The notes: generated by a model from the letters alone, not told the origin. A DNA stretch of 55,232 bases from Streptomyces sp. SID3343 (GCF_009865215.1 NZ_WWJX01000815.1:1-55232); one strand, 5' to 3'. Counted from the stretch's first letter, positions 7,203 through 18,117 are shown. Numbers and translations are program-made.

Positions 7203-8326
7203 TGCCCAACAACAAAGGAAGGCGTCGTCGCTTCGGCGCGGTCCGGCAACTGCCGTCCAAGAAGTGGCAAACGCGGTACCCAGACCCGACCAGCAAGTTG
7301 ATCAACCCGGACCGGACCTTCGTCACCAAGACTGCCGCTGAAGAGTGGCTGACCGACACCGAGTCGGAGATGCGGCGCGGCGACTGGGTCGACCCACGCG
7401 GCGACACGGTCTTCGGTACGTTCGCCACGGCCTGGATCAAGGAGCGGCCGAACCTCCGGCCGTGCTCTCGTGAGCTGTACAGCATCCTGCTCCGACTTCA
7501 CCTGAAGCCCACGTTCGGCAACGCGGCACTCTCGGCGATCAAGGAAGCCGACGTGCGCCGCCGGCGTGCCACGCGCCTGGAAGGCGGCCTTGGCCTGTCC
7601 CCCACCGCCAAGGCGTACCGACTCATGCGCCCAGTCATGAACACCGCCGTGGACGACGGCCTGATCGGCCGGAACCCCTGCCGTATCAAGGGTGGAGGCG
7701 ACGAGAAGGCCCCGGAGCGGCCGACCCTCACCATCGGACAGGTTCTTCGCCCTCGGGGACGGTGTAGGTCCCCGCTACCGAGCCCTCGTCCTCCTCGCCG
7801 CCTTCGGCTCCCTGCGCTGGGGCGAACTTGCCGCTCTCCGACGCGATCACGTGGACCTCGACGCGGGCACGATCCGCATCGACGTCTCCGCCATCGAAAT
7901 GAGCAACGGAAAGCGTGTCACCGGCCCGCCGAAGTCGGCCGCCGGCAAGCGAACCGTCACTATCCCCGCGCCGATCCTCCTCGACCTGCGTCGGCACATG
8001 AAGTGGTTCGCCGAGAAGGAGTCGGACGGCCTGTTCTTCGTCGGCCCGAAGGGTGCGGCCCTACGCCGCTGCAACTTCACCGGGTGTGCGACGCGGGAGC
8101 CGTCACCTCGGCGTGACCGATATTCACTTCCACGATCCACGCCATACCGGGAACGTCCTCGCCGCCGAGACCCGCGCCACTCTCCGAGAGCCGATGGACC
8201 GCATGGGGCAGTCAACGTCCTGCGCAGCCCTGATCCACCAACACGCCCGCGCCGACCAAGACCAGGCCACCACCAAACGCAACCGCGAAGCGGATCAAGA
8301 AGCCCCCGCCCCGAGATCATCGCCAG
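7202..8326 (+). pseudogene. int: Degenerate tyrosine recombinase (pSAM2-type integrase)
   Basis: ATG 7202 begins a SAM-like N-terminal DNA-binding region in frame 1. Homology moves to a second frame near 7744 through one extra T; the catalytic core then reads FGSLRWGELAALRRDHVDL (first catalytic Arg in LRWGE) and AAGKRTVTIP. A second shift near 8090 leads to DIHFHDPRHTGNVLAAE (His-x-x-Arg kept, usual DLR changed to DPR) and MGQSTSCAALIHQHARAD. Relatives read MGHSxxRAALIYQH, so box residues are altered and the expected nucleophilic Tyr is His, codon CAC at 8236-8238. The C-terminal end has no clear stop in the homologous frame. Two frameshifts plus loss of the nucleophile indicate inactivity. 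Confidence 0.85.
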
Positions 8327-8463
8327 TCCGGCACGGCTCCGGCACGCCAGGCGTAGCGGGCCCGGGAACGACGAAGGCCCAGTCCACGGATCATGTCCGT
8401 GACCTGGGCCTTCTCACACGAGCGGGCGACGAGAATCGAACTCGCGTTCTAAGCTTGGGAAGC
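8327..8463. repeat. Right attachment-site repeat (att)
   Basis: Identical to 1-137. It includes the hairpin downstream of tRNA-Gly (8373-8413) and the tRNA 3' half (8421-8463). Identity ends at the 5' side of the anticodon, which places the strand-exchange region at the anticodon loop, as is usual for tRNA-targeting tyrosine recombinases. Confidence 0.85.
8373..8413 (-). terminator. tRNA-Gly terminator hairpin
   Basis: Outer 10-bp stem GAAGGCCCAG/CTGGGCCTTC and inner 6-bp stem CACGGA/TCCGTG with loop TCATG, 7 bp beyond the tRNA 3' end on the minus strand. The same hairpin is present in the left repeat at 47-87. Confidence 0.7.
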
Positions 8464-8491
8464 TCATGTTCTACCATTAAACTACGCCCGC
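8421..8491 (-). tRNA. tRNA-Gly (anticodon CCC)
   Basis: On the minus strand the 71-nt sequence folds as a cloverleaf: acceptor stem GCGGGCG/CGCCCGC with discriminator T, D-arm with TTTAATGGTAGAA, anticodon stem TGAGC/GCTTA around loop TTCCCAA (anticodon CCC, reading GGG), and T-arm GCGAG-TTCGATT-CTCGT. The 3' CCA is not encoded. Its 3' half is supplied by the right att repeat, so the gene remains functional despite the integration. Confidence 0.95.
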
Positions 8492-8609
8492 AGACGGACG
8501 CCCTTTGGGCGGCCTGCCCCGTCACTCTACCGGATGGGTCGGCGTGGTTGCAGCCAGGATTCGCGGGACCGTTTGGGTGGATCAGGGCGGCTGCGATTAC
8601 CCTTTCTCC

Positions 8610-9197
8610 GTGCTTCTATCGGACAAAGACATTCGCGCGGAGATCGACCGCGGTCGGGTTCGGATCGACCCCTACGAGCCGGCCATGGTTCAGCCGTCGA
8701 GTGTGGACGTCCGACTTGATCGGTTTTTTCGGGTCTTCGAAAATCACAAGTATCCCCACATCGACCCGGCGATCGAGCAGCCGGACCTGACTCGGATGAT
8801 CGAGCCGCCCGAGGGCGAACCGTTCATCCTGCACCCCGGTGAGTTCGCGTTGGGATCGACGTACGAGGTCGTCTCGCTGCCGGACGACGTGGCGTCTCGA
8901 CTTGAGGGCAAGAGTTCGCTCGGGCGGCTCGGGCTGCTGACGCACTCGACGGCCGGGTTCATCGATCCCGGGTTCTCGGGGCACGTCACGCTCGAACTCT
9001 CGAACGCCGCGACGCTGCCCATCAAGCTGTGGCCGGGGATGAAGATCGGCCAGTTGTGCATGTTTCGGCTGTCCTCGCCCGCCGAGTTCCCCTACGGGTC
9101 CTCGGTGTACGGGTCGCGCTACCAGGGGCAGCGTGGGCCCACGCCCTCGCGTTCGTTCCAGAACTTTCATCGGACGGACGTGCGCGGCGAGCGCTAG
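8610..9197 (+). CDS. dcd: dCTP deaminase
   Basis: 195 residues starting at GTG ([13 protein letters not shown]). The enzyme deaminates dCTP to dUTP, feeding dTMP synthesis. The family signature is complete: [12 protein letters not shown] near the N-terminus, the active-site block [32 protein letters not shown] with the catalytic Glu in the [16 protein letters not shown] region, and the C-terminal lid [16 protein letters not shown]. Length matches actinobacterial Dcd. No strong ribosome binding site is visible before the GTG, so translation may be from a short leader. It is the first core gene right of the island, followed by a phosphoribosyltransferase in the same direction. Confidence 0.97.
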   Translation: MLLSDKDIRAEIDRGRVRIDPYEPAMVQPSSVDVRLDRFFRVFENHKYPHIDPAIEQPDLTRMIEPPEGEPFILHPGEFALGSTYEVVSLPDDVASRLEGKSSLGRLGLLTHSTAGFIDPGFSGHVTLELSNAATLPIKLWPGMKIGQLCMFRLSSPAEFPYGSSVYGSRYQGQRGPTPSRSFQNFHRTDVRGER

Positions 9198-9323
9198 TCG
9201 GTGCTCGGCCCGACGCGGTGCCGACCGGCCGGGCCGGTCCCCGGGCCCGGTCCCGGTTCCGCCCCGCTCCCGTTTCCCCATCCGGCCACAGGCGCCGAGA
9301 ACAGCAGATAGGCATACCCGGAC

Positions 9324-9821
9324 ATGAGCGAAGTGCGCGAAAACCTCACCTGGCCCCTCTTCGGCCAGGCCACGCGTGAGCTGGCCACTCAGGTGGCGAA
9401 CGACGGGTACGAGCCCGACATCATCCTGTCGATCGCCCGCGGTGGGGTGTTCGCGGCCGGCGCGCTCGCGTACGCGCTCGACGTCAAGAACCTGCACCTG
9501 GTCAACGTCGAGTTCTACACCGGCATCGGCACCACGCTCGACATGCCGGTCATGCTCGCGCCGGTGCCCGACGTGGTCGACTTCTCCAACAAGAAGGTGC
9601 TGATCGCGGACGACGTCGCCGACACCGGCAAGACGTTGCTGCTCGTGCGGGACTTCTGCGAGGGCAACGTCGCCGAGGTGCGCTGCGCGGTCGTCTACGA
9701 GAAGCCGCAGTCGCTCGTGAAGTGCGAGTACGTGTGGAAGCACACCGACGACTGGATCAACTTCCCGTGGTCCGTGCTGCCGCCCGTCGTACAGCGTCAG
9801 GGCCAGGTCCTCGACGCCTGA
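9324..9821 (+). CDS. Phosphoribosyltransferase-domain protein
   Basis: 165 residues with a type I PRTase fold. The PRPP-binding loop is VLIADDVADTGKTLLLV (about residues 92-108), and an earlier SIARGGVFAAGALAY loop binds pyrophosphate. It resembles bacterial xanthine/guanine/hypoxanthine PRTase-like proteins (Gpt/HGPRT type) that commonly follow dcd in streptomycetes, suggesting purine salvage, though the exact base is not readable. The 3' end overlaps the convergent prim-pol-like gene by 25 bp, so both genes share coding sequence at their ends. Confidence 0.9.
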   Translation: MSEVRENLTWPLFGQATRELATQVANDGYEPDIILSIARGGVFAAGALAYALDVKNLHLVNVEFYTGIGTTLDMPVMLAPVPDVVDFSNKKVLIADDVADTGKTLLLVRDFCEGNVAEVRCAVVYEKPQSLVKCEYVWKHTDDWINFPWSVLPPVVQRQGQVLDA

Positions 9822-10429
9822 GTGCTGAACCGGATCAACGCGCCCAGGACGTCGACCGCGCCCGGCAGGCCGCGTTCGATCGGGTCGGGCGGCACCGCCC
9901 ACCGGGTCAGCCCCCCGCACGCGGTGGAGGACGGCGGAGCCGGTACGAAGTGGCCCACCGCGTGATGGCGGACGTCGAACCGGGCCCGGTCGTTGTGGTC
10001 GACCGTGTACCAGTACAGGTTGCGCGCGCCTGGGTTGACCAGGAACAACAGCCGCTCGCTGGGTAGATGCAGGACCGGCCCCGACGGCAGGCCGAGCAGT
10101 TCCAGTTGGCGGATCGCCGCGTAGCCGACCGCGGCCGGCGCGTCCAGTACGTCGAACTCCAGGCCGCTCGCGAGCAGGACCGTGTACGGCTTGTTGCCCC
10201 ACCACTCCCATACGTCGTCGGTGGACCGCGTGGCCCGGGTCAGACCCGGTTCGGCGGCGGGATGCGCGCCCGGATCGGGGCACTCGGCGTCTCCGCACGA
10301 GCAGCGGCCGTCCTCGACATACGCGCCGGGGAGTACCGGCCACCCCCGATCCACGACGTAGAAGAGAGCCGCCGCCTGGAGCGCGGCGCGGGTGCGTTGC
10401 CGCACAAGCATGTCCGATCCGTTCCTCAC
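9797..10429 (-). CDS. Prim-pol N-terminal-like protein
   Basis: 210 residues; ATG 10411 is an alternative start. The protein begins with a helix and ALFYVVDRGWPVLPGAY, the typical opening of bifunctional primase/polymerase N-terminal domains, then a cysteine cluster CSCGDAECPDPGAHP, then WEWWGNKPYTVLLASGLEFDVLDAP, where active enzymes carry catalytic acidic residues. It ends shortly after GGLTRWAVPP and lacks any helicase part. Such stand-alone proteins are common in streptomycete cores; polymerase activity is unproven. The cysteines could bind a metal. It is transcribed away from a 7-bp inverted repeat at 10468-10487. Confidence 0.8.
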   Translation of the reverse strand: MRNGSDMLVRQRTRAALQAAALFYVVDRGWPVLPGAYVEDGRCSCGDAECPDPGAHPAAEPGLTRATRSTDDVWEWWGNKPYTVLLASGLEFDVLDAPAAVGYAAIRQLELLGLPSGPVLHLPSERLLFLVNPGARNLYWYTVDHNDRARFDVRHHAVGHFVPAPPSSTACGGLTRWAVPPDPIERGLPGAVDVLGALIRFSTQASRTWP

Positions 10430-10467
10430 GACTTCCGCGACCTCGACGAGATGTCGGGTGCGGATAC

Positions 10468-10487
10468 GTGTACTGCTACGAGTACAC
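10468..10487. promoter_or_regulatory. Inverted repeat upstream of the prim-pol-like gene
   Basis: GTGTACT at 10468-10474 and AGTACAC at 10481-10487 form a perfect 7-bp palindrome with a 6-nt spacer, 39 bp before the gene start at 10429. Size and position suit an operator for a dimeric repressor. No regulator gene is adjacent. Confidence 0.45.
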
Positions 10488-10618
10488 CGCCGGGAACGGT
10501 CGCGGAGAAGATCCGCAACGCGGCTTCACCGTGCCGCTTGTGGTCCGGGTGGTCCACTGCCGGCACGGTTCGGCCGCGGACTGACGTTGCGTCAGGTGTC
10601 GTTCAGTCGGAGATCACG

Positions 10619-10711
10619 TCGCGATTCGCATCCGCGGCGTGATCCGCGTCGCGATCACCGCGTCGTGATGCGTGTCGCGATGTGCTTCGCGATCGACGAT
10701 GGGACTCGCGA
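10619..10711. repeat. Cluster of five TCGCGA hexamers
   Basis: The palindrome TCGCGA occurs at 10619, 10649, 10675, 10687 and 10706 within 93 bp, in the intergenic stretch between the Yip1 gene 3' end and the prim-pol-like promoter. At this base composition roughly one copy in a few kilobases is expected. Role unknown. Confidence 0.55.
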
Positions 10712-10717
10712 CACGAC

Positions 10718-11677
10718 TCACGACGTGAGTGGGAGCTTGAGGACCAGGAGCAGCGCGATCAGTTCGACCGCGACGCAGCCGAGCGCGCGCGGCCATGGCA
10801 GTTCGTGCACCCGAATCATCAGCGCGGTCAGCAGCCAGGCCGTCAGCACGAAGGACGCGATGCCGATGCCCGCCACGATGGGGTTGTCGTCGGGCGCGAA
10901 CATCGCCACAAGCAGGCGCGGCGCGTCCGCGATCCAGACCACGAGCATCGACAGCGTGATGAACGGCATGGGCGAGCCGTTGCCGCCGAACTGGGTGGCC
11001 AGCGCGTGTGACACGAGGCCCAGCAGCGCGCAGAACGCCGGGACCATGACGATGACCATGCCGAGCGCGGGCACGCTCGTGCCGAGTGTCGAGTCGACGA
11101 TCTCCTTGCGGGAGGCGTCGTTGGCCAGCAACGCCAGTACGCCGCCGATCGCGGACATGATCAGGGCCGGCCACCACGCCGCCTGGTCGCGGACCTCGTC
11201 CATGGTGCGCAGCGGGCGCACGACGAGGCCGCTCAGGATCTCTTTCCAGTGCAGGTATCGCGGCGGCGGCGCGTTGTACTGCGGCGGCGCCTGCTGCCGG
11301 TAGGGCTGCGGCGGGACCGCGGGCGTGACCGAGGTGTACTCCTCGGGCGGCGCGCCGTAGACGTAGATGCTTGTCTCGTCCGGAAGCGACAGCGGGCCGT
11401 AGCTCTGGTCGCCACCCGAACCGCCCGAACCGCCCGGCCCACCCGAGCCGCCTTGCCCGCCCTGCGGCGGCGGTGGGCCCTGTTGCCCGTAACCCTGCGG
11501 CGGAGGCGGCGGAACCTGCTGCCCGTAGCCGTGCGAAGGCGGCGGTGGAACCGGCTGCCCGTAACCCGGTTGGCCACCGTACTGATTGCCGTAAGCCCCG
11601 CCCTGCTGAGGTGGGTAACCCTGGCCGGCAGGCGGGGGCTGTTGCCGGTACGGGTCGTAGGGTCCATTGCCAGTCAC
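10718..11677 (-). CDS. Yip1-family membrane protein with Pro/Gly/Gln-rich N-terminus
   Basis: 319 residues from GTG 11677 (VTGNGPYDPYRQQ). Residues 1-140 are low complexity, with repeated QGYPPQQ, GYGQP and VPPPP motifs. From about 165 onward there is a Yip1-like membrane domain: a leading HWKEILSGLVVRPLRTMDEV amphipathic stretch, then five hydrophobic segments. In bacteria this family is of unknown function. The frame is open further upstream but has no start with a suitable context. The low-complexity head resembles those of the three proteins at 24.6-28.0 kb. Confidence 0.85.
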   Translation of the reverse strand: MTGNGPYDPYRQQPPPAGQGYPPQQGGAYGNQYGGQPGYGQPVPPPPSHGYGQQVPPPPPQGYGQQGPPPPQGGQGGSGGPGGSGGSGGDQSYGPLSLPDETSIYVYGAPPEEYTSVTPAVPPQPYRQQAPPQYNAPPPRYLHWKEILSGLVVRPLRTMDEVRDQAAWWPALIMSAIGGVLALLANDASRKEIVDSTLGTSVPALGMVIVMVPAFCALLGLVSHALATQFGGNGSPMPFITLSMLVVWIADAPRLLVAMFAPDDNPIVAGIGIASFVLTAWLLTALMIRVHELPWPRALGCVAVELIALLLVLKLPLTS

Positions 11678-11894
11678 ACCAATGACGGTACCGGCTGTAG
11701 GAGCTGTGGTGTCGTCCCGGAACGGTCGTAATTCAGGCACAAAACCGGGCCGGGAAGCGGGACGAAACGCCGGGCGAGACCCAGGTCGACCCTCGGTACG
11801 ACCCCCAGGACGACCCTCAGTACGACCCCCAGCCTCTCGCAAACGCCGATCGCCGCCGGCCCCACCGGGACCGACGGCGATCAACAACGTCTCG

Positions 11895-11931
11895 ACCTAC
11901 CTACCTACTTACCTACCAAGCGAGCGAGCGA
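11895..11931. repeat. Tetranucleotide repeats (CTAC)n and (GAGC)n
   Basis: ACCTACCTACCTACTTACC at 11895-11913 continues as a CCTA run to 11917, directly followed by AGCGAGCGAGCG at 11919-11930. The tract ends just beside the stop of the Fe-S oxidoreductase gene. Pure tetranucleotide arrays are rare in this composition and are prone to slippage. Confidence 0.6.
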
Positions 11932-11933
11932 TC

Positions 11934-14162
11934 TCACTTCGCCTCGGCGTCCTCCAAGACCTCCTCGGCCGCAGGCGGCTCCGGCAGCTTGACCGACTGA
12001 AGCAGGAGTTGCGCGACGTCGACGACCCGCAGGTCCTCCTTCGCCTCGCCCGCCTGCTTCTTGGCGTTGATCGAGTCGGTGAACATCACGAGGCAGAACG
12101 GGCACGCGGTGGAGACGATGTCGGGATTCAGCGACAGCGCCTCGTCCATGCGCTCGTTGTTGATCCGCTTGCCGATCCGCTCTTCCATCCACATCCGCGC
12201 ACCGCCGGCGCCGCAGCAGAAGCCGCGCTCCTTGTGGCGGTGCATCTCCTCGTTTCGCAGACCCGGCACGCGCGCGATGATCTCGCGCGGGGGCGTGTAG
12301 ATCTTGTTGTGCCGACCGAGGTAGCAGGGGTCGTGGTAGGTCACCAGGCCGTCGACGGGGCCGACCGGCAACAGCCTGCCCTCGTCGAGCAGGTGCTGGA
12401 GCAACTGCGTGTGGTGGATGACCTCGAAGTGGCCCTCCAACTGCGGATACTCGTTGGCCAGCGTGTTGAAGCAGTGCGGGCACGTGGTGACGATGCGCTT
12501 CTTCGGCGCGTCCTCCAGCGCGGCGTTGAGCGTCTCGACGTTTTGCGCCGCGAGCATCTGGAAGACGACCTCGGAGCCGAGTCGGCGCGCCGAGTCACCG
12601 GTGCAGGACTCCTCCTTGCCGAGGATTCCGTACTTCACGCCGGCGATGTCGAGCAGCTCGGCGAAAGCCTTCGTGGTCTTCTTCGGGCCGTCGGCGAGCG
12701 CGCCCGCGCAGCCGACCCAGTACAGGTACTCCAGCTCGGCGGGCTCGATGTCCTGCCCGACGATCGGGACCTCGATGCCGGTGGCCTTCTTGAGCTCCTT
12801 GACCCAGTCGAGCCGGGCCTTGGTGGCCACGCCCCACGGGTTGCCCTTGTTCTCCAGGCCCTTGAGCATCGTTGCCGCCTCGGAGGGGAACGCGCTTTCG
12901 ATCAGTACCTGGTAGCGGCGCATGTCGACGATGTGGTCGACGTGTTCGATGTCCACCGGGCACTGCTCGACGCACGCGCCGCAGGTCGTACACGACCACA
13001 GCACGTCCGGGTCGATGACGCCGTTTTCCTCGGCGGTGCCGATCAGCGGGCGCTCGGCCTCGGCCAGCGCCGCGGCCGGGACCTTGGCGAGCTGCTCCGG
13101 GGTGGCCTTCTCGTTGCCCTCTTCGTCCTTGCCACCACCGGCGAGGAGGTACGGCGCCTTGGCGTAGGCGTGCTCGCGCAGCGACATGATCAGCAGCTTC
13201 GGGGACAGCGGCTTGCCGGTGTTCCACGCGGGGCACTGCGACTGGCAACGCCCGCACTCGGTGCAGGTGGAGAAGTCGAGCAGGCCCTTCCAGGAGAAGT
13301 GCTCGATCTGGCTGACGCCGAAGACCGCGTCGTCCTTGGGGTCCTCGAAGTCGATGACCTCGCCGCCGGACGTCATCGGCTGGAGCGCGCCGAGCGCGAC
13401 CGCGCCGTCGGCGTTGCGCTTGAAGTAGATGTTGAAGAACGCCAGGAACCGGTGCCAGGCCACACCCATGGTCGGGTTGAGGCCGATGGTGATCGCCCAC
13501 GCCATCGAGATCACGATCTTGATCGTCGCGACGAGGTAGATCAGGTTCTCGAGCGAGCCCTCGGAAAGGCCGCCGAACGCGGATACCAGCGGGTAGCTGA
13601 CCCAGTAGCCGGGCTCGTACGCGTCGACTCCCGCGAGCGCGCCCTCGAGGCCGCGCAGCAGCATGATGCAGACGCCGACCGAGCCGACGACGAACTCGAC
13701 GAAGTACGCCTGGCCGAAGTTGGATCCGGCGAACCGGCTCTTGCGGCCGGCCCGACGCGGGTGGGTCAGCTGACGGATCGCGATCAGCACCAGGATGCCG
13801 ACGATGGTCATCAGGCCCATGAACTCGCTGAAGACCTCGAACACGTCCCAGTGCCCGAGTCCCCACAGCGCGAACTCGGGCGAGAACAGCTGCCCGTACG
13901 CGTTGACCAGGGTCAGGAACAGGGCGCCGAAGCCGACCATGACGAACCAGTGCGCGGCGCCGACGATGCCCCAACGGAGCATGCGGGTGTGGCCGACCGT
14001 CTCGGTGAGCATCGTGCCCAGACGCTTGCCGGCCTCACTGGTCCGGCCGCGGACGGGCTGCCCGAGTTTGACGAACGAGAAGATGTAAGCGGCGGTTCTC
14101 CCGAGAAGGGCGAACCCGATCACGCTGATGACCAGCGAGATCACGATCGCTGCGAGCTGCAT
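11934..14162 (-). CDS. Membrane-bound Fe-S oxidoreductase (heterodisulfide-reductase-like)
   Basis: 742 residues. The N-terminal 260 residues contain about six transmembrane segments like the heme-b subunit of respiratory nitrate/heterodisulfide reductases. A dicluster ferredoxin module follows, with CTECGRCQSQCP (near 300) and CTTCGACVEQCP (near 390), both able to hold a [4Fe-4S] cluster. The C-terminal half carries two CCG-type domains, visible in TTCPHCFNTL, YHDPCYLGRHNKIY, GFCCGAGGARMW and TACPFCLVMF. It therefore combines HdrE-like and HdrD-like parts in one chain and likely passes electrons between a thiol or quinone pool and a partner. It matches the conserved actinobacterial protein that includes mycobacterial Rv0338c; the physiological substrate is unknown. 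Confidence 0.93.
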   Translation of the reverse strand: MQLAAIVISLVISVIGFALLGRTAAYIFSFVKLGQPVRGRTSEAGKRLGTMLTETVGHTRMLRWGIVGAAHWFVMVGFGALFLTLVNAYGQLFSPEFALWGLGHWDVFEVFSEFMGLMTIVGILVLIAIRQLTHPRRAGRKSRFAGSNFGQAYFVEFVVGSVGVCIMLLRGLEGALAGVDAYEPGYWVSYPLVSAFGGLSEGSLENLIYLVATIKIVISMAWAITIGLNPTMGVAWHRFLAFFNIYFKRNADGAVALGALQPMTSGGEVIDFEDPKDDAVFGVSQIEHFSWKGLLDFSTCTECGRCQSQCPAWNTGKPLSPKLLIMSLREHAYAKAPYLLAGGGKDEEGNEKATPEQLAKVPAAALAEAERPLIGTAEENGVIDPDVLWSCTTCGACVEQCPVDIEHVDHIVDMRRYQVLIESAFPSEAATMLKGLENKGNPWGVATKARLDWVKELKKATGIEVPIVGQDIEPAELEYLYWVGCAGALADGPKKTTKAFAELLDIAGVKYGILGKEESCTGDSARRLGSEVVFQMLAAQNVETLNAALEDAPKKRIVTTCPHCFNTLANEYPQLEGHFEVIHHTQLLQHLLDEGRLLPVGPVDGLVTYHDPCYLGRHNKIYTPPREIIARVPGLRNEEMHRHKERGFCCGAGGARMWMEERIGKRINNERMDEALSLNPDIVSTACPFCLVMFTDSINAKKQAGEAKEDLRVVDVAQLLLQSVKLPEPPAAEEVLEDAEAK

Positions 14163-14349
14163 GGGCGTTCGGCTCCTCCGGTGGGACGTCCCTTCCGGGG
14201 CGTGTATCGGCCGACAGCGTACGGCCGTGCGGGCATCTTACCCACTGGTAACTTAACCACTACAGGGATGATATCTGTCACGCCGACGCTACCGGCTTGG
14301 GGGTTTTTGTCCCCGTCGTCCGGCGCTGGGCGATCTTGTCTTGTCGCGC

Positions 14350-14397
14350 GGATCACCACGCGGATCACCACCTGGATCACCACGCGGATCACCGCCC
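14350..14397. repeat. Four tandem 12-bp repeats (GGATCACCNCNN)
   Basis: Units start at 14350, 14362, 14374 and 14386; units 1 and 3 are identical (GGATCACCACGC). The array is intergenic, about 190 bp upstream of the Fe-S oxidoreductase start. Confidence 0.7.
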
Positions 14398-14472
14398 GGC
14401 CACCCGCGCGGCAGACGCTCCGCCATTTGTATGACGCACCGTCAGATCCGTACCCCGCATGCTCCCACGTCA

Positions 14473-14505
14473 TGACGCCGGGACCTCAAAGAGGTCCCGG
14501 CGTCA
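14473..14505. terminator. clpB terminator hairpin
   Basis: Perfect 15-bp stem, TGACGCCGGGACCTC and its complement, with loop AAA, 16 bp downstream of the clpB stop on the minus strand. The sequence TTTT follows on the plus side, so it may work in both directions. Confidence 0.8.
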
Positions 14506-14520
14506 CGGTTTTCCACCCGA

Positions 14521-17220
<2,700 letters not shown>

Positions 17221-17345
17221 GTGAGGTGTGCGACTCCTTCGCTGCGGGCACGCGCTGTCACGGCCATCATCCCGTCCGTGCCGCGTGTTCGGCGCACTCG
17301 ACGGCGCGCCCGAACGGGCTACTTGATCGGGACAACGACAACTAA

Positions 17346-17366
17346 GTTGAGTCTATTCCACTCAAC
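17346..17366. promoter_or_regulatory. HAIR operator (HspR site) of clpB
   Basis: GTTGAGT at 17346-17352, seven bases, then ACTCAAC at 17360-17366: a perfect inverted repeat matching the HspR consensus CTTGAGT-N7-ACTCAAG at 6 of 7 positions per arm. It lies between clpB and the divergent kinase gene at 17399. Confidence 0.9.
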
Positions 17367-17398
17367 CATGCGTTGTCCGGGATGCCTAGACTGCGGAC

Positions 17399-18064
17399 AT
17401 GCCAGATGTGTCCGGTGCCCTCGAAACACTCGACGCGCTCGCGGATGCGGCTGTGCGGCTGATTCCCGAAGCGCCCGAGGCCGACCGTGTCGTGCTGGGC
17501 CTCGCGGGTCCGCCGGGAGCCGGCAAGTCCACCCTTGCGAGCCGGCTCGTGCGCGCGATCGAGGCGCGCGTGGGCCTCGGCACCGCCGCCTACGTCCCGC
17601 TCGACGGCTTCCACCTCTCCAACGTGCAGCTGAAGCGGATCGGCCGGCTGCACCGCAAGGGCGCGGTGGACACGTTCGACGTGTGGGGCTACGCGACGAC
17701 GCTCGCGCGGGTGGTCCGCGAGGTCGACCACGACGTGTACGTGCCCGACTACGACCGCACGCTGCACGAGCCGATCGCGGCCCGGCACGTGGTCCGTCCC
17801 GGGACTCGGATGATCGTGACCGAGGGCAACTACCTGGCCCTGGACGAGCCCGGCTGGACCGAGGCCTACGGCCTGATGACGGAGGTCTGGTACGTGCACG
17901 CCTCCGACCGGGTGCGCGACGAACGGCTGACCAGACGCCAACGCCGGGGCGGCCGCAGCCCGGGGGAGGCGATGGCCTGGGTGGCCGGCAGCGACCGCCC
18001 CAACGGCGAACTCGTCAAACGCTCGAAATCACGCTGCGCCCGCATCGTCACGGTGGCCTGGTAG
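17399..18064 (+). CDS. P-loop kinase of the phosphoribulokinase/uridine kinase family
   Basis: 221 residues. Walker A is GPPGAGKST (about residues 38-46). AAYVPLDGFHLSN holds the Asp-Gly-Phe-His segment seen in pantothenate/uridine kinase relatives, and the TEGNYLAL strand precedes the nucleotide-binding site. The RRQRRGGRSPGEAMAWV region forms the lid, and SDRPNGELV matches the NGxxI/V motif of the FrcK/YggC-like nucleoside-triphosphate hydrolases. It phosphorylates a small metabolite, possibly a sugar or vitamin precursor; the substrate cannot be specified. It is divergent from clpB, and the HAIR site falls in its promoter, so HspR could also influence it. Confidence 0.88.
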   Translation: MPDVSGALETLDALADAAVRLIPEAPEADRVVLGLAGPPGAGKSTLASRLVRAIEARVGLGTAAYVPLDGFHLSNVQLKRIGRLHRKGAVDTFDVWGYATTLARVVREVDHDVYVPDYDRTLHEPIAARHVVRPGTRMIVTEGNYLALDEPGWTEAYGLMTEVWYVHASDRVRDERLTRRQRRGGRSPGEAMAWVAGSDRPNGELVKRSKSRCARIVTVAW

Positions 18065-18117
18065 CCGACCCGCCGGAGCCCGCTCGTGTTCGACGAGCGT
18101 CGATTTCGCCGCCCGGG

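Larger units (their letters stand above)
1..8463. mobile_element. Decayed AICE-like integrative element in tRNA-Gly(CCC)
   Basis: The segment is bounded by identical 137-bp direct repeats (1-137 and 8327-8463). The right repeat overlaps the 3' half of an intact tRNA-Gly gene and the left repeat carries only the tRNA 3' half, which is the footprint of a tyrosine-recombinase element that restored the tRNA at one end. An excisionase and an integrase, both broken, sit against the right repeat in the order usual for pSAM2-type actinomycete elements. No replication initiator, FtsK-like transfer gene or spread genes are visible. The cargo covers about 0.3-6.8 kb. The window starts at the repeat, so the left boundary could extend beyond what is seen. 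Confidence 0.8.
14163..14520. other. Intergenic region between clpB and the Fe-S gene
   Basis: No gene is seen. It holds the promoter side of the Fe-S gene, four tandem 12-bp repeats (14350-14397) and the clpB terminator hairpin (14473-14505). Confidence 0.6.

Noticed and set aside
8464-8790. Long frame running from the integrase end through the tRNA region towards dcd
   Set aside because: It crosses the att repeat and tRNA and has no start of its own; its GDENRTRV-like stretch is simply the translated tRNA region, not a gene.
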